A stretch of 64,000 nt of DNA from JAHBWV01 sp964588385 (GTDB lineage Bacteria > Planctomycetota > Phycisphaerae > Phycisphaerales > UBA1924), in contig CAZPPG010000001.1 in the NCBI GenBank assembly GCA_964588385.1, positions 88,844-152,843 on the forward strand. Reading direction: 5' to 3'. Shown here one piece after another: positions 1 to 9,008 of the stretch. The position numbers and the translations under genes were made by a program. The notes under the pieces are model-generated. The model was given only the letters and a program-made list of their open reading frames with translations. It was not told the origin of the DNA and ran no database searches. The first letter of the stretch is position 1. Each line of letters opens with the position of its first letter.

Positions 1-918
1 GCGCGGGTCGAGCGCGTTGCGGTCCCAGGTTTCGACTGCGTGGAGGTAGGCGAGGCCGAGGGAGCCGAGCTGGCGGGCGAGTTCGGTGAAGGTGGCGGCA
101 GGGTTGCTGTCGCGTGCGTCGTGGTGATCGCTGAGGGGGCTGATGCGATAGCCGACGCGGTCCGCGCCCCAGACGTCGCAGACGGCCTCGGCGACGGCGA
201 GGGGGAAGCGGAGACGGTTGGCGAGCGAGCCGCCGTAGATGTCGGTGCGGAGGTTCATGCCGTCGCGCGTGAACTGGTCGAGGAGGTAGGTGTTCGCGCC
301 GTGGATCTCGACGCCATCGAAGCCCGCATCTTTGGCGAGCTGTGCGGCGGCGCGGAACTCTTCGACGATCTCGGGGATCTCTTCGGTGCGGAGGGCCCGG
401 GGTTGACTGGCTTCGACGCGCGTCATGTCGGCATCGATATAGGTTTTCGAGCGGCTGGGAACGTCGGTCGGGCCGAGGGGTGGATCGTTGTTGGGTTGCA
501 GGGCCGAGTGGCTGACGCGGCCGACGTGCCAGAGTTGGCAGACGATGAGGCCGTGGGCGGTGTGGACGGCGTCGGTGACGAGACGCCAGCCGCGGACTTG
601 TTCGTCGGTGTGGATGCCGGGGGTTGCGTAGTAGCCGTGGGCGCGGGGGGAGATGGGTGTTGCTTCGCTGATGATGAGGCCTGCGCCGCGCAGGCCGCCG
701 GGGCCCGCGGCACGCTGCGCGTAGTAGGCAGCGTTGAGTTCGTGCGGGATGTTGCCGGGCATGTGGGCGCGGGAGCGCGTGAGGGGGGCCATCCAGACGC
801 GGTTGGGTGTGTCGAGCGCGCCGGCGCGGACGGGTGTGAGGAGTTTGGGAGTTGGTGCGCCCGGCGCGGGGTTGGCGGCGGAACGGTCAGAAAGGACGGA
901 GGTTGGGGGCGTTGTCAT
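1..918 (-). CDS. Old yellow enzyme family FMN oxidoreductase (NemA-like), 3' end beyond window
   Basis: This gene is partial: the frame runs off the left edge, so 306 codons are present and the C-terminus is missing. The protein is an FMN-dependent NADH:flavin oxidoreductase that reduces activated alkenes such as N-ethylmaleimide in the cytosol. Translation shows NRVWMAPLTRSRA (residues 39-51), the start of the barrel; QLWHVGRVSH (128-137); HGAN (206-209), matching the family's His/Asn pair that contacts the substrate ring; and DIYGGSLANRLRF (226-238). The first ~25 residues are Pro/Ala-rich and look unlike the family, so the ATG at 918 may be slightly upstream of the true start. It follows the flavoprotein at 1207-2835 on the same strand, but a terminator-like hairpin at 1012-1035 separates them. 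Family assignment is firm; the physiological substrate is unknown. Confidence 0.88.
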   Translation of the reverse strand, partial: MTTPPTSVLSDRSAANPAPGAPTPKLLTPVRAGALDTPNRVWMAPLTRSRAHMPGNIPHELNAAYYAQRAAGPGGLRGAGLIISEATPISPRAHGYYATPGIHTDEQVRGWRLVTDAVHTAHGLIVCQLWHVGRVSHSALQPNNDPPLGPTDVPSRSKTYIDADMTRVEASQPRALRTEEIPEIVEEFRAAAQLAKDAGFDGVEIHGANTYLLDQFTRDGMNLRTDIYGGSLANRLRFPLAVAEAVCDVWGADRVGYRISPLSDHHDARDSNPAATFTELARQLGSLGLAYLHAVETWDRNALDPR

Positions 919-1011
919 GCTGGGCTTTGGATGCGGGGTGGGGGCGGCGGGGTTCGCCTCGCAGTCTAGCGTCGCCGCCCTCGCGATTGACGCGTGCTCC
1001 GGAAACGAACA

Positions 1012-1035
1012 CGGGCCGGGATTGCTCCCGACCCG
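1012..1035 (-). terminator. Probable intrinsic terminator after the flavoprotein gene
   Basis: Read on the minus strand, a 10-bp GC-rich stem (one G-U) closes a GCAA tetraloop (plus-strand 1022-1025) and is followed by TGTTCGTTTCC. It lies about 170 bases past the stop of the gene ending at 1207. The remainder of 919-1206 shows no coding potential I can support. Confidence 0.5.
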
Positions 1036-1206
1036 CGTGACAATCTCTCTCACTCCGAGGATCTCGGATCGATGGACGAGGCGATGACGGAGCGCTTGCG
1101 CGGGGGTTTCCCAGTGTGAAGGGGGCATGAGGCAAGCGGCCCGGTTGCGAGCGGACGATCGAGTCTCGGAATCCGAGCTTGGAAAGCTGATCGATGCCAG
1201 TGGTAA

Positions 1207-2835
1207 TCAGCCGCCGCCGACGCCGAGTTCTTCTTCGGAGTGGTCGGCATCGGCCATGGGCGTCTTGGAAGCGTTGGCTGTGACGACGACTTCGGCGGTT
1301 GAGGGTGCGTTGCCGGCGGAGCCGTTCGCGCCCGGGAGTTTCTTCTCGCCGGAGCCAGCGACGGCGCTGCGTTCGTGGCTCGCGGCTTCGCGTCCGTCGT
1401 CGGTCGTCGCGTAGACGATGCCGGTGGTGACTTCCGGCTCGCCGAGGATGAGGCGGTTGACGACCTCGACGCCCTGCATGAGCGTGTGGTCGGTGTTGGA
1501 GACCTCGTACTTCCAGAGCCCGAAGCGCCCGCGTGAGTAGATGGCGCGGGACTCGAGCCAGGGGATCACGACGCTGAGGATCTCGTCGCGCTCGACACTG
1601 GGCGTGGGGTACGAGTAGTCGGCGTGGTAGACCCAGGTGCTGACGATGTCGTTGCGTTCACCCGGCTCCAACAGGCCGGCATTCTCGAGGCCGGTGATGG
1701 TGTCCTCGATAATGCGTGCGCCATCGACGGGCTTGGCGTCGGACTGGCTGGTCTCGCAAAGAAGGGAGTAGTAGTTGCCATTGCGCCGGCCTGTCGCGTC
1801 CGTGGTGTAGGGCTCTGGGGTCATGTAGGGGGAGTAGTTGGAGAGGTAGGTGACGCGGTAGAACGGGCAGTTGGATTCGGGGAAGTACATCCAGGACTTG
1901 GTGGAGGGGCAGGGGCGCTTGATGCCGATGCCGACCATGTAGCCGCTGGAGTGGAGGAGGCGCTGGGATTCGTCGCGGACGTTCGCGGGGACTTCACCCT
2001 TGAGGATGTCCCGGCAGAGGACATCGACGGGCATGGCGCTGATGAGGGTGTCGTACCTTTCCTGCGAGCCGTCGGTGAGGGTGATGAGCTTGGCGTCGAC
2101 ATCGATGGAGGCGACGCGCGCGTTGAGGCGGATCTTGTCCTTCACGCGCTCGCCGATGCGCCGGTAGAACTCGCCGGTGCCGCCCTTGAGCGGGAACTTG
2201 AACTTGTTGTTGGGCCCCCAGCCGTAATCGTCCTTCTCCAGGACGATGTTGCGGATGGCGCGGTCGACATCGAGGACGGCGACGCGCTCGCCGATCCACT
2301 GCTTGTTCATGCGCTCGGGGGGATAGGCCCAGACCTTGAAGTTGTACGGACGCATGAAGTGCTTGGCGATTCCCTCGCCGAAGACCGCGTCGATGAACTC
2401 GCCGAAGTTGGTCGCCTCGGTGTGGCTCTTGAACCTTCCCTTGCCGGACTGGGCCTGCACGAGTCCGACCAGGCACTCGCACGCGGCGTCTTTCGGGAGA
2501 TAGCGGATGTTGTTCTGGAAGGGGTACGGGACCCAGGTGTCGAACATGCGGACCCAACTCTCGCGGTCGTTGAGCGTGAAGTCGTCGCCCATGACCTTCT
2601 CGAAGAGGCGGTCGTAGTACGGATAGTGGCTGAACATGACGTGGCCGCCGATGTCCCAGGTGAAGCCCTTCTCGTCGGTGAAGGACGAGGCCAGCCCACC
2701 TATATAGGAGTGGCGCTCGAGGACGACGAAGTTCTCGTGTCCGAGCTCGCGGAGGCGGTATGCGGCGCCGAGGCCGGTTGGGCCGGCGCCGATGATGACA
2801 ACCCTGCCCGGTCCGCCGGTTGAACGTCGATCCAT
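1207..2835 (-). CDS. FAD-dependent oxidoreductase, UDP-galactopyranose mutase / amine oxidase-like
   Basis: Predicted 542-residue flavoprotein. The ATG at 2835 was chosen because the frame then opens almost directly into the dinucleotide-binding fold, VVIIGAGPTGLGAAYRL (about residues 12-28). The 76 residues upstream in the same open frame are Arg-rich and look untranslated. After the Rossmann motif come the acidic ribose-binding strand VLERHSYIGG and TWDIGGHVMF. The latter pattern is typical of protoporphyrinogen oxidase-like, UDP-galactopyranose mutase-like and related amine-oxidase-fold enzymes. The C-terminal ~55 residues are low-complexity (Ser/Ala/Glu). Such proteins often sit in polysaccharide gene sets, but no adjacent gene fixes the substrate here. 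It could be a sugar-nucleotide mutase or a carotenoid/porphyrin-type oxidase; the flavin fold is certain, the reaction is not. Confidence 0.82.
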   Translation of the reverse strand: MDRRSTGGPGRVVIIGAGPTGLGAAYRLRELGHENFVVLERHSYIGGLASSFTDEKGFTWDIGGHVMFSHYPYYDRLFEKVMGDDFTLNDRESWVRMFDTWVPYPFQNNIRYLPKDAACECLVGLVQAQSGKGRFKSHTEATNFGEFIDAVFGEGIAKHFMRPYNFKVWAYPPERMNKQWIGERVAVLDVDRAIRNIVLEKDDYGWGPNNKFKFPLKGGTGEFYRRIGERVKDKIRLNARVASIDVDAKLITLTDGSQERYDTLISAMPVDVLCRDILKGEVPANVRDESQRLLHSSGYMVGIGIKRPCPSTKSWMYFPESNCPFYRVTYLSNYSPYMTPEPYTTDATGRRNGNYYSLLCETSQSDAKPVDGARIIEDTITGLENAGLLEPGERNDIVSTWVYHADYSYPTPSVERDEILSVVIPWLESRAIYSRGRFGLWKYEVSNTDHTLMQGVEVVNRLILGEPEVTTGIVYATTDDGREAASHERSAVAGSGEKKLPGANGSAGNAPSTAEVVVTANASKTPMADADHSEEELGVGGG

Positions 2836-3294
2836 GACTGCTCCGCGTGTGCGATGTGGGCGTAAAGCGGGTGGTGGGAGACGGCGATTCACGGGAATGC
2901 CGACCCTGCGGGCGTGCGTCGCCCGGTCACGAGCCGTTCGTACGTTAGCGCGTTCGGTGCCCCGAGGCCCATGGGACCGACGGACCGGCGCCCATGGGGG
3001 ACGGCCACCATCGGGAGAAATACTTGTTCCAACATCCATCCAAAGACCGACCCGAGCATCCATTGTTTCCCGGAATGGTGTTCTGTACCCATTCGATGGG
3101 CACTTCTCGTCGCATGGACGGGCGGCGCGGCTATTGTGGCGTGGCTGCTTGGGAAAGCTCGTCGAAATAAAGACGAGTGTCGGGCCTGAAAGAGGTGCCC
3201 GGCGACTGCGGATGTGCGCACGGCATGACGCGATCTGGGGTAGCGGCCATTTTCAATCCGCGATCATGAATCACCTCTTCAAGGGGGATGCACC
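2836..3294. other. Divergent intergenic region, no gene seen
   Basis: These 459 bases separate the flavoprotein (leftward) and the LuxR-type gene (rightward) and must hold both promoters. Short open frames here have arginine-rich, shadow-like compositions. Just before the rightward gene there is a clear ribosome binding site (AAGGGGGA, about 8 bases before ATG 3295). I cannot name a promoter or operator with confidence. Confidence 0.5.
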
Positions 3295-4218
3295 ATGTCG
3301 ACGCACTCCACTCCGTTCGCTCGCTCCACATCAAGCACCCCGAATGACTCTCACTACGCCATGACCAAGACAGACATTTCCATGAACGCTTATTCCCGCG
3401 TGGCTTCGTACGCCGCGACGCTGTGTGAGCTTCCCGCCGTCGCAACGCCCGACTGGTGTCAGCGTGTGGCGATCTCGGCGGCTGGGCTGTATCCCGGAGC
3501 TCGCGCCGGCGCGATTGTCGCGATGGTCGAGCCGGGGGGCCGTATCGTCGCGACGGAGACGAGCGGCTTTGCGGCCAGCGCGAGCCACGCCATCAATATC
3601 CAGCCGAGCGATGACTCGACGGCGCGGGCGCGGCTCGAGCGCCTGAGCTCGATCGGATTCGCGCCCGGCGAGCATGCCGCGGCGGGGCACATCACGGGTC
3701 GGCTGAGCGCCCTTGCGCCCTCCGATGCGACGCGAGCTCCGACGCCGACCGACGCGTTCGAGACATCGGCCTCGCGGATCATCGTTTCGTTCTTGCACAT
3801 CCCTGAGGCTCCCCCCGGGTGCTCGCTCGTGGTGTTCCTCGCGCTGCCGGATGCGGCAGCGACCGTGGCGGAAGAGATCGCCATGGCGATGGATGCCGGG
3901 GCACCGATCCTGGGTCGTCGGGCTTCGATGGCGCTGGGGAATCATCCGTGCTCGAACGCGCCGTGGCTGACTGCTCGCGAGCAGGAGGTTCTTGAGCAGT
4001 TGATCCTCGGGCGCTCGGTGAAGCAGATCGCCGTCGTGCTCGGGCGCAGCCCGCACACGGTTCACGATCACGTCAAGTCTCTGCACAGGAAGCTGAACGC
4101 GTCCACGCGTGGCGGGCTTGTCGCCCGGGCGCTCGGTCGTCCTGATCCGGGGCCTGACGGGCCGGATGAGACGCCCGTGGAGACGCGGGCGGGCTCCAAG
4201 GGCCACCCGGCCGCGTGA
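3295..4218 (+). CDS. LuxR-family transcriptional regulator
   Basis: A 307-residue predicted DNA-binding regulator. The C-terminal region (about residues 222-285) is a LuxR/GerE helix-turn-helix: LTAREQEVLEQLILGRS, then KQIAVVLGRSPHTVHDHVKS with the usual recognition helix, then HRKLNASTRGGLVARAL. The N-terminal ~200 residues match no sensor domain I can name; no receiver Asp motif is visible, so it is probably not a classic two-component response regulator. ATG 3295 was chosen for its strong Shine-Dalgarno sequence; in-frame ATGs at 3361 and 3385 are alternatives. It reads away from the flavoprotein and stands 40 bases before aat, so the two may share a transcript. Target genes and signal are unknown. 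Confidence 0.8.
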   Translation: MSTHSTPFARSTSSTPNDSHYAMTKTDISMNAYSRVASYAATLCELPAVATPDWCQRVAISAAGLYPGARAGAIVAMVEPGGRIVATETSGFAASASHAINIQPSDDSTARARLERLSSIGFAPGEHAAAGHITGRLSALAPSDATRAPTPTDAFETSASRIIVSFLHIPEAPPGCSLVVFLALPDAAATVAEEIAMAMDAGAPILGRRASMALGNHPCSNAPWLTAREQEVLEQLILGRSVKQIAVVLGRSPHTVHDHVKSLHRKLNASTRGGLVARALGRPDPGPDGPDETPVETRAGSKGHPAA

Positions 4219-4258
4219 GCCCGGGGCGGTTGCCCGCGAGCGTGTATTCTGACCTTCG

Positions 4259-4933
4259 GTGGCTCGAAGAACCCTGATCCAGATTGATGGTCGCGCAGTG
4301 GAGATGCTGCGCGACCTTTATCGTCGTGGCATGTTCCTGATGGCGGATGAGCGGAGCGGGCGGATCGGCGCGTACGAGGCGGATCCGCGGGCGATTGTGC
4401 CGCTGAGGGAAGAGGAGGGGCTGCGCATCCCTCGATCGCTGGGTCAGCGTGTTCGTTCCGGGCGATTCCGGGTCACGAGCGATGTGTGTTTCGGGCGCGT
4501 GATCGAGGCGTGCGCGAAGGAGCGTGCCGAGGGGACGTGGATCTCGCCCGAGCTGGCCGCGCTGTATACCGCGCTACATGAGAGCGGGGAGCGTGACGGC
4601 GTGCACGCGCACTCAGTGGAGGCGTGGCTGGACGGCGCGGAAGGGCCTGTGCTGGTTGGTGGGCTCTACGGGGTTGCGGTGGGTGCGGTGTTCTGTGGAG
4701 AGTCGATGTTCTCGCGGCCGCGTGAGGGCGGCACGGACGCTTCAAAGGTCTGCCTGGTGCACCTGATTCGGCACCTGAACGATCGCGGATTTGAGATGCT
4801 GGACTCACAGATCTGGAATCCGCACCTGGCGCGATTCGGTGCGAAGGAGATTCCGGCGAAGGCGTATCGGGAGCACCTGCGGGCCCGGCGCGATCGGGCC
4901 GTGGGCTGGGATCCGTTCGTGCAAGGGCTTTGA
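4259..4933 (+). CDS. aat: Leucyl/phenylalanyl-tRNA--protein transferase
   Basis: This cytosolic enzyme transfers Leu or Phe from tRNA to N-terminal Arg/Lys of proteins, marking them for ClpAP through the N-end rule. At 224 residues it is close to the usual length. Visible family motifs are LYRRGMFLMAD with DPRAIVPL near the N-terminus, GGLYGVAVGAVFCGESMFS in the middle, ASKVCLVHLIRHL, and then DSQIWNPHLARFGAKEIP. The GTG at 4259 is the only good start ahead of the conserved N-terminal helix; in-frame alternatives inside it would remove conserved residues. It follows the LuxR-type gene by 40 bases on the same strand. Confident assignment. Confidence 0.93.
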   Translation: MARRTLIQIDGRAVEMLRDLYRRGMFLMADERSGRIGAYEADPRAIVPLREEEGLRIPRSLGQRVRSGRFRVTSDVCFGRVIEACAKERAEGTWISPELAALYTALHESGERDGVHAHSVEAWLDGAEGPVLVGGLYGVAVGAVFCGESMFSRPREGGTDASKVCLVHLIRHLNDRGFEMLDSQIWNPHLARFGAKEIPAKAYREHLRARRDRAVGWDPFVQGL

Positions 4934-5349
4934 TCGCAGGGTGATAGCGGATCGGGCGGGGCCGGGGGGTGACTTCATCGTCCCATAACTTGCGGGTGGA
5001 GCGTGTGATTCCTACGCTGTGCCCGTCTCGGCCAGCCGCACAGGGGTGGCGGGCGTGCGGATCGATGGATCGATCCGAAGTGCGTGTGAGGGTGCGCGGC
5101 TGTCGCTCTCTGGGTGTGGCGAGACGCGCGGAACTGGCGGAGCCAGCAAGAGATGGGGCAAGAGCAGGGAATCGGACGTTGGCGTGCAGGATTTGCGGGT
5201 CGGGGTGGCTATATCGGTGGCCATTCTCAATCTGTGAGGCACACTAGACCCGGTGCGTCCGCTGAAAGCGATCGACGCGGGCTGCGTAGGCCCGGGTCGA
5301 TGGGTGTCGGTGTGTCGCCACCCCCTGTCGAAGGGGAGCTGTTCCGGCG
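4934..5349. other. Intergenic region, nothing recognised
   Basis: 416 bases between aat and the next gene. Open frames here are Arg/Ser-rich with no homology I recognise. GGGGAG about 11 bases before ATG 5350 is a plausible ribosome binding site. No tRNA, repeat or strong terminator was seen. Confidence 0.5.
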
Positions 5350-5994
5350 ATGAGCGCGATCACCCGCCAATCCGAGCTGCTCTTTGCAGTCGCCGACTGG
5401 GAGCCGTCCATCACGCAGTTGATGGACGAGTCTCACCTGGTCGCGTGGTCGGACACGTCGCATCGTCGCAATCAGTTCGCAGCCGCGCTCGGCCAGTTCC
5501 TTGGAAGCATGCGCGACACGGAAGTCTGTCCGCTGATGGGCGCGCACATCACGGATCTCGAGTCGTTTTGTGCGCAGCTTGAGCGTCTGATTCCCGGGCC
5601 TGCGCTGGAGCGGAAGATCGACGGCGCCCGCGGCGTGACCTCACTGCTTCGCCACCGGCACACGCTGCGGGGGCGTCCGGCGTCCAAGTTCCGCTACTAC
5701 ATCTGGAATGACGCGGACATCCTGCTGAAGAAGAACCATCGGCTCTTTGGGCGGATCGTGGACGCGATAGCCGGAGTGTCGGCCGAGGCGGAGTACGCGA
5801 GCGACGACCTGCTCTTGATCCATCGTGCGGTGCTGATCGGCGGGCCGGCGATGGATATGTACGCGGAGGATCCGAGCGGCCAGTGCCGCACGTGGTTCAG
5901 CGAGCCGGACGCGGAGCCCTTCTGGCGGATCGTGACGGGGCTGGATGCGCCGGCGTTCATGCGGTATCAGATCGATCTGCTGGCACGGGAGTGA
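5350..5994 (+). CDS. Conserved-looking hypothetical protein, unknown function
   Basis: A 214-residue protein I do not recognise. It is rich in aromatic and charged residues, has no signal peptide or membrane segment and is probably cytosolic. The middle holds a striking FRYYIWNDADILLKKNHRLFGRIVDAI block and the end a YAEDPSGQCRTWFSEPDAEPFW-like block, spread over about residues 117-195, which suggests a folded, conserved domain. Codon use matches neighbouring genes. It ends about 70 bases before a strong terminator, so it is probably the last gene of its transcript. No functional inference is justified. Confidence 0.7.
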   Translation: MSAITRQSELLFAVADWEPSITQLMDESHLVAWSDTSHRRNQFAAALGQFLGSMRDTEVCPLMGAHITDLESFCAQLERLIPGPALERKIDGARGVTSLLRHRHTLRGRPASKFRYYIWNDADILLKKNHRLFGRIVDAIAGVSAEAEYASDDLLLIHRAVLIGGPAMDMYAEDPSGQCRTWFSEPDAEPFWRIVTGLDAPAFMRYQIDLLARE

Positions 5995-6065
5995 ACGGTG
6001 GGGATTGGGTTCGTGTCACTTGAGCTGTGACGCGGTCCGGAGACAATCAGGTTGGTGCTTCACGG

Positions 6066-6096
6066 CCCGTGCGTTGCGACGCGCGGGTTGTTTTTT
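6066..6096 (+). terminator. Intrinsic terminator
   Basis: CCCGTGCGT (6066-6074) pairs with ACGCGCGGG (6079-6087) around a TGCG loop, with one G-U pair, and is followed by TTGTTTTTT. This is a textbook Rho-independent terminator for the gene ending at 5994. Confidence 0.85.
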
Positions 6097-6184
6097 GCTT
6101 GGCGCGGGGTGATAGGCGGGGACGGGGCGTGGCAAGTCTCTGGTGACGGGCGCGGATGTGCGCCCGTCGCGAAGGAGAGCGGCC

Positions 6185-7066
6185 ATGAAGGATGGGATCT
6201 GGAGCGGCGTCGGGCTTGTTGCTCTGGCGGGGATGCTCGCGACGGCCGGGCGTGCCGAGGCGCAGTGGGATCTGCTGACGGTGTCGGACACCAACACGCT
6301 GATGCGCGTGGACCTTTCCAGCGGCCCGAACTACACGGCCACGCCAATCGGATTGACGCAGGACTCGGGCGGCGGGCCGGTGCGGCGCGTGCGCGGACTC
6401 GCGTTCGCACAGGGGACGCTCTACGGCATGACGCGCGAGGGAGATCTCGTGACAGTCAACCCGAACACCGGCGAGACGGCGTTCAAGATGTCGGTCGCGA
6501 CGACGGGCTTTCAGTGGTGGAGCGACCTTGCCTATGACGCGGTCAACGACGACCTCTACACCGTGAACGCGTGGGGGAGCACCGCACTGGTCAGGATCGA
6601 CCTGGGCACGATGACGTCCACGGTTCAGGGCGCGACGACGTGGGTCGGGGACGGGAGCACCCGCCAGATGCTCGGGGTGGAGTTCATGGGTGGGATGCTC
6701 GTCGCGTCCAATCGGCAGCACCAGAACCTCGTCGAGATGGACCCGACGGACGGATCGTTCGATTGGACATGGGGCAACACGGCTCTCACCGTGACGAACA
6801 ACCAGCAGATCGCGGTGCATCCCGGCACGGGAGTTCTGTGGGGGATCCACGATCATGCGCCCACGAACAACAACGCCGTGCTCTCGACGTTCGACGCTTC
6901 ATTCCAAGCGACGATCATGGGCGAGCTGCCCTTCGGCATCGTCGAGGATCTGCCCCTCGGCATGGGCACGTACGGATGGGGCGGCATCGAGTTTGTGCCG
7001 GTGCCCGGACCGGGCGGGCTGTGCCTGCTGGCGGCGTGCGCGCTCGGAACACGGCGGCGGCGGTGA
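6185..7066 (+). CDS. Secreted beta-propeller-like protein with PEP-CTERM-like sorting tail
   Basis: 293 residues from ATG 6185, which is preceded by AAGGAG at good spacing; an upstream in-frame start lacks this site. An N-terminal signal peptide (GVGLVALAGMLATAGRAEAQ) is followed by repeats such as LMRVDLSSG, GDLVTVNPNTGET and LVEMDPTDGS, typical of SMP-30/NHL-like propellers. The C-terminus has a Pro-Gly hinge, a hydrophobic stretch and a terminal Arg run (PGPGGLCLLAACALGTRRRR). That is the architecture of PEP-CTERM proteins processed by an exosortase-type peptidase, though the PEP tripeptide is replaced by PGP. It is the first of five tandem genes with this layout. Exported and probably surface-anchored; the ligand is unknown. 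Confidence 0.82.
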   Translation: MKDGIWSGVGLVALAGMLATAGRAEAQWDLLTVSDTNTLMRVDLSSGPNYTATPIGLTQDSGGGPVRRVRGLAFAQGTLYGMTREGDLVTVNPNTGETAFKMSVATTGFQWWSDLAYDAVNDDLYTVNAWGSTALVRIDLGTMTSTVQGATTWVGDGSTRQMLGVEFMGGMLVASNRQHQNLVEMDPTDGSFDWTWGNTALTVTNNQQIAVHPGTGVLWGIHDHAPTNNNAVLSTFDASFQATIMGELPFGIVEDLPLGMGTYGWGGIEFVPVPGPGGLCLLAACALGTRRRR

Positions 7067-7117
7067 GGACTCACGGTGCATGAAACATCCGCGCGAGTCG
7101 CGGACGGGAGAAGAACG

Positions 7118-7906
7118 ATGGAGCGCACGAGGATGATGTCGATGTCGGTGATGGCGAGTGTGGCGGGGATCGTGATGGGGGGCGTGCCGGGTCGGGCGCT
7201 GGCCCAGATCGATGCGCTCTATTACACGGACACCGGGACGCACACGCTGCATCACGTGCAGTTCGGGCTCGACACGGCGTACGCGATGCCGCCGGGGAGC
7301 GTTGATGAGATGCCGATCGCGGTGTCCGGGGACGTGCGGACGGCGGGGAGTCGGTTCGATGTGACGCGCCAGTACACGCTCGGCGGCGCGTATACCGGGC
7401 CGTCGTTCTCGCGTCCATCGATCGCGGCGGACCTGCTTGATGGAACGACGGACGGCGTGCGCAACTACGCGATGGCCAGCGACGGGTGGGTGTACGGGTT
7501 TGACAGGAACTGGCAGAGTCCCGCCGCGCTGTTCCAGCCGGTGAGCGGCGGCTGGGGCCTGACGTATGACGCGCTTTCGAACACGCTCTGGGTCTCCAAC
7601 GGGCACCTGGTTGTCGAGCAGTACGCGATGTCGGGCGGCGCGCCGATGGCCTCGTTCTCGCTGCTGCCGGGCACGTTCCCGGAGAACGCGATCGCGTGGG
7701 AGCCGTCGACGAACAGCATCTGGGTGATCGAGAACTTCGGCGGCATGACGGCGCAGCAGTACAGCATCTCGGGCGCGCCGATGGCCTCGGTCGCGCTGGT
7801 CGGCGGGATCCACCCGATCGGCGGCGCGGAGTTCAACATCGTGCCGGGGCCGGGCGGGCTGGGGCTGGTGTGCGCCGCGCTCGGCATGGCAAGGCGGAGA
7901 AGGTGA
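7118..7906 (+). CDS. Secreted protein with PEP-CTERM-like sorting tail
   Basis: 262 residues from ATG 7118, which follows a GGGAG site; an upstream in-frame start would add a non-signal leader. The signal peptide is MSVMASVAGIVMGGVPGRALAQ. The body has propeller-type phrases (GWGLTYDALSNTLWVSNG, AIAWEPSTNSIWVIENFGG) and the motif QYAMSGGAPMAS / QYSISGAPMAS twice, indicating internal repeats. The tail ends PGPGGLGLVCAALGMARRRR. It lies 51 bases after the preceding paralogue-like gene with no strong terminator between them, so the two may be co-transcribed. Role unknown; extracellular location inferred. Confidence 0.8.
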   Translation: MERTRMMSMSVMASVAGIVMGGVPGRALAQIDALYYTDTGTHTLHHVQFGLDTAYAMPPGSVDEMPIAVSGDVRTAGSRFDVTRQYTLGGAYTGPSFSRPSIAADLLDGTTDGVRNYAMASDGWVYGFDRNWQSPAALFQPVSGGWGLTYDALSNTLWVSNGHLVVEQYAMSGGAPMASFSLLPGTFPENAIAWEPSTNSIWVIENFGGMTAQQYSISGAPMASVALVGGIHPIGGAEFNIVPGPGGLGLVCAALGMARRRR

Positions 7907-8036
7907 GCGGCTTGCCGGCGCACACGCGGCGGCGATTGATCAGCGGCTTTGTTCGCGACGCGCGATAGAAACCAGCGCGTCGGCCCAAGTCTTATTGGGC
8001 GCACGCTCGGTGCGCTCGCAAACAGGAGAGCAGACA

Positions 8037-8783
8037 ATGGCACAGTTTCTGAGTCGGATGAGTGGGTTCGCGACGGCGTGCGGCTTCGCAGTGGCGGCCA
8101 TGTGCGGGGTCGGTGTCGTGAACGCGATGGAGGTCATCACCGTGCGGAGCGGGCAGTCGGGCGGCGTGCCCGGAGCCGCCGGCGCGGCGGACGACATCGT
8201 GACCTTCAACCCGTGGGGGAATCCTTCGGGCGTCGCGGTGTCGGGCTCGGCGTTTACGGCGGCGGACTTTGCCTCGACCGCGTCGGGCGCCGCGGCCCGG
8301 GTGGTCAATCCGCAGGGCGCATGGATGGGAGGGGTGGTTGCGCCGCTGAGCGATCCATTGGCGCGCTGGATCAACTACGCCGAGAGCGGCGGGTACGGGC
8401 CATCGGGCTCGGTGCTGTACGCGGTGCCGTTCTGGATCAACACGGCGTCGATCACGAGCGCGATCCTGACGATGGAGGGCGGCGTTGACGACGTGCTGGG
8501 CGACTGGTACTCGGGGGGGCCGAACCCGGACGGCCTGTATGTCAACGGGTTCCTGACCGGCTACCAGTACCAGGGCTTCAACTTCGCGTACGCGACGACG
8601 CACACGCAGAGCATCACCGCGATGGTGAGCCCGGGGCTGAACTACCTGTACTTCTATCAGCGAGACATCGGCTACGGCGCGGGCGGGATCATCTTCAGCG
8701 CGACGATCACGGTTGTGCCCGGGCCGCAGACAGCCGCGGTGCTCGGGCTCTGCGGGCTGCTCGGCACCCGGCGCCGGCGTTGA
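8037..8783 (+). CDS. Secreted protein with PEP-CTERM-like sorting tail
   Basis: 248 residues from ATG 8037, preceded by CAGGAGAG. A signal peptide (FATACGFAVAAMCGVGVVNA) is followed by a Gly/Ser/aromatic-rich body without a domain I recognise; segments such as PFWINTASITSAILTMEGG and TQSITAMVSPGLNYLYFYQ look like beta strands of a jelly-roll domain. The C-terminus ends in a Pro-Gly-Pro hinge, a hydrophobic run and TRRRR. A strong terminator follows at 8843. It differs from the two upstream propeller-like genes in body but shares the sorting tail. Confidence 0.8.
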   Translation: MAQFLSRMSGFATACGFAVAAMCGVGVVNAMEVITVRSGQSGGVPGAAGAADDIVTFNPWGNPSGVAVSGSAFTAADFASTASGAAARVVNPQGAWMGGVVAPLSDPLARWINYAESGGYGPSGSVLYAVPFWINTASITSAILTMEGGVDDVLGDWYSGGPNPDGLYVNGFLTGYQYQGFNFAYATTHTQSITAMVSPGLNYLYFYQRDIGYGAGGIIFSATITVVPGPQTAAVLGLCGLLGTRRRR

Positions 8784-8842
8784 AGCCATGGTGTCGTGAG
8801 TTTCTGCGTGCGCGGCCTTGCGGCCCATTCAAAGCCCTCTAT

Positions 8843-8890
8843 CCGCCCCGGCTCTTTCTCGCACTCGTGGGGAGTCGGGGCGGCTTGTTT
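8843..8890 (+). terminator. Intrinsic terminator with CCGCCCCG stem
   Basis: CCGCCCCGGCTC (8843-8854) pairs with GAGTCGGGGCGG (8872-8883) with one G-U pair; the loop is 17 bases and the tail is CTTGTTT. It shares its stem base with the terminators at 9867 and 10855. Confidence 0.75.
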
Positions 8891-9008
8891 GGTGTCTGTC
8901 CATGCGAGAGCAGTTTGATTCTGAGGTGATAGGTCGGGATGGCGGCCGCCAAATCTTCCTGGAGCACACGGGTTCTGCTTCGGGTCTGAGAAACAAGGAG
9001 AATTCGAG

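Noticed and set aside
40..969. Long rightward open frame overlapping the old yellow enzyme gene
   Set aside because: Composition is Gly/Ala/Val-rich without any motif; the leftward frame has clear OYE motifs.
1624..2823. 399-codon rightward frame opposite the flavoprotein
   Set aside because: Antisense shadow of a high-GC gene, no motif, no start site.
4969..5247. 92-codon rightward frame in the aat downstream gap
   Set aside because: No ribosome site, Arg/Ser-rich, no recognised domain.
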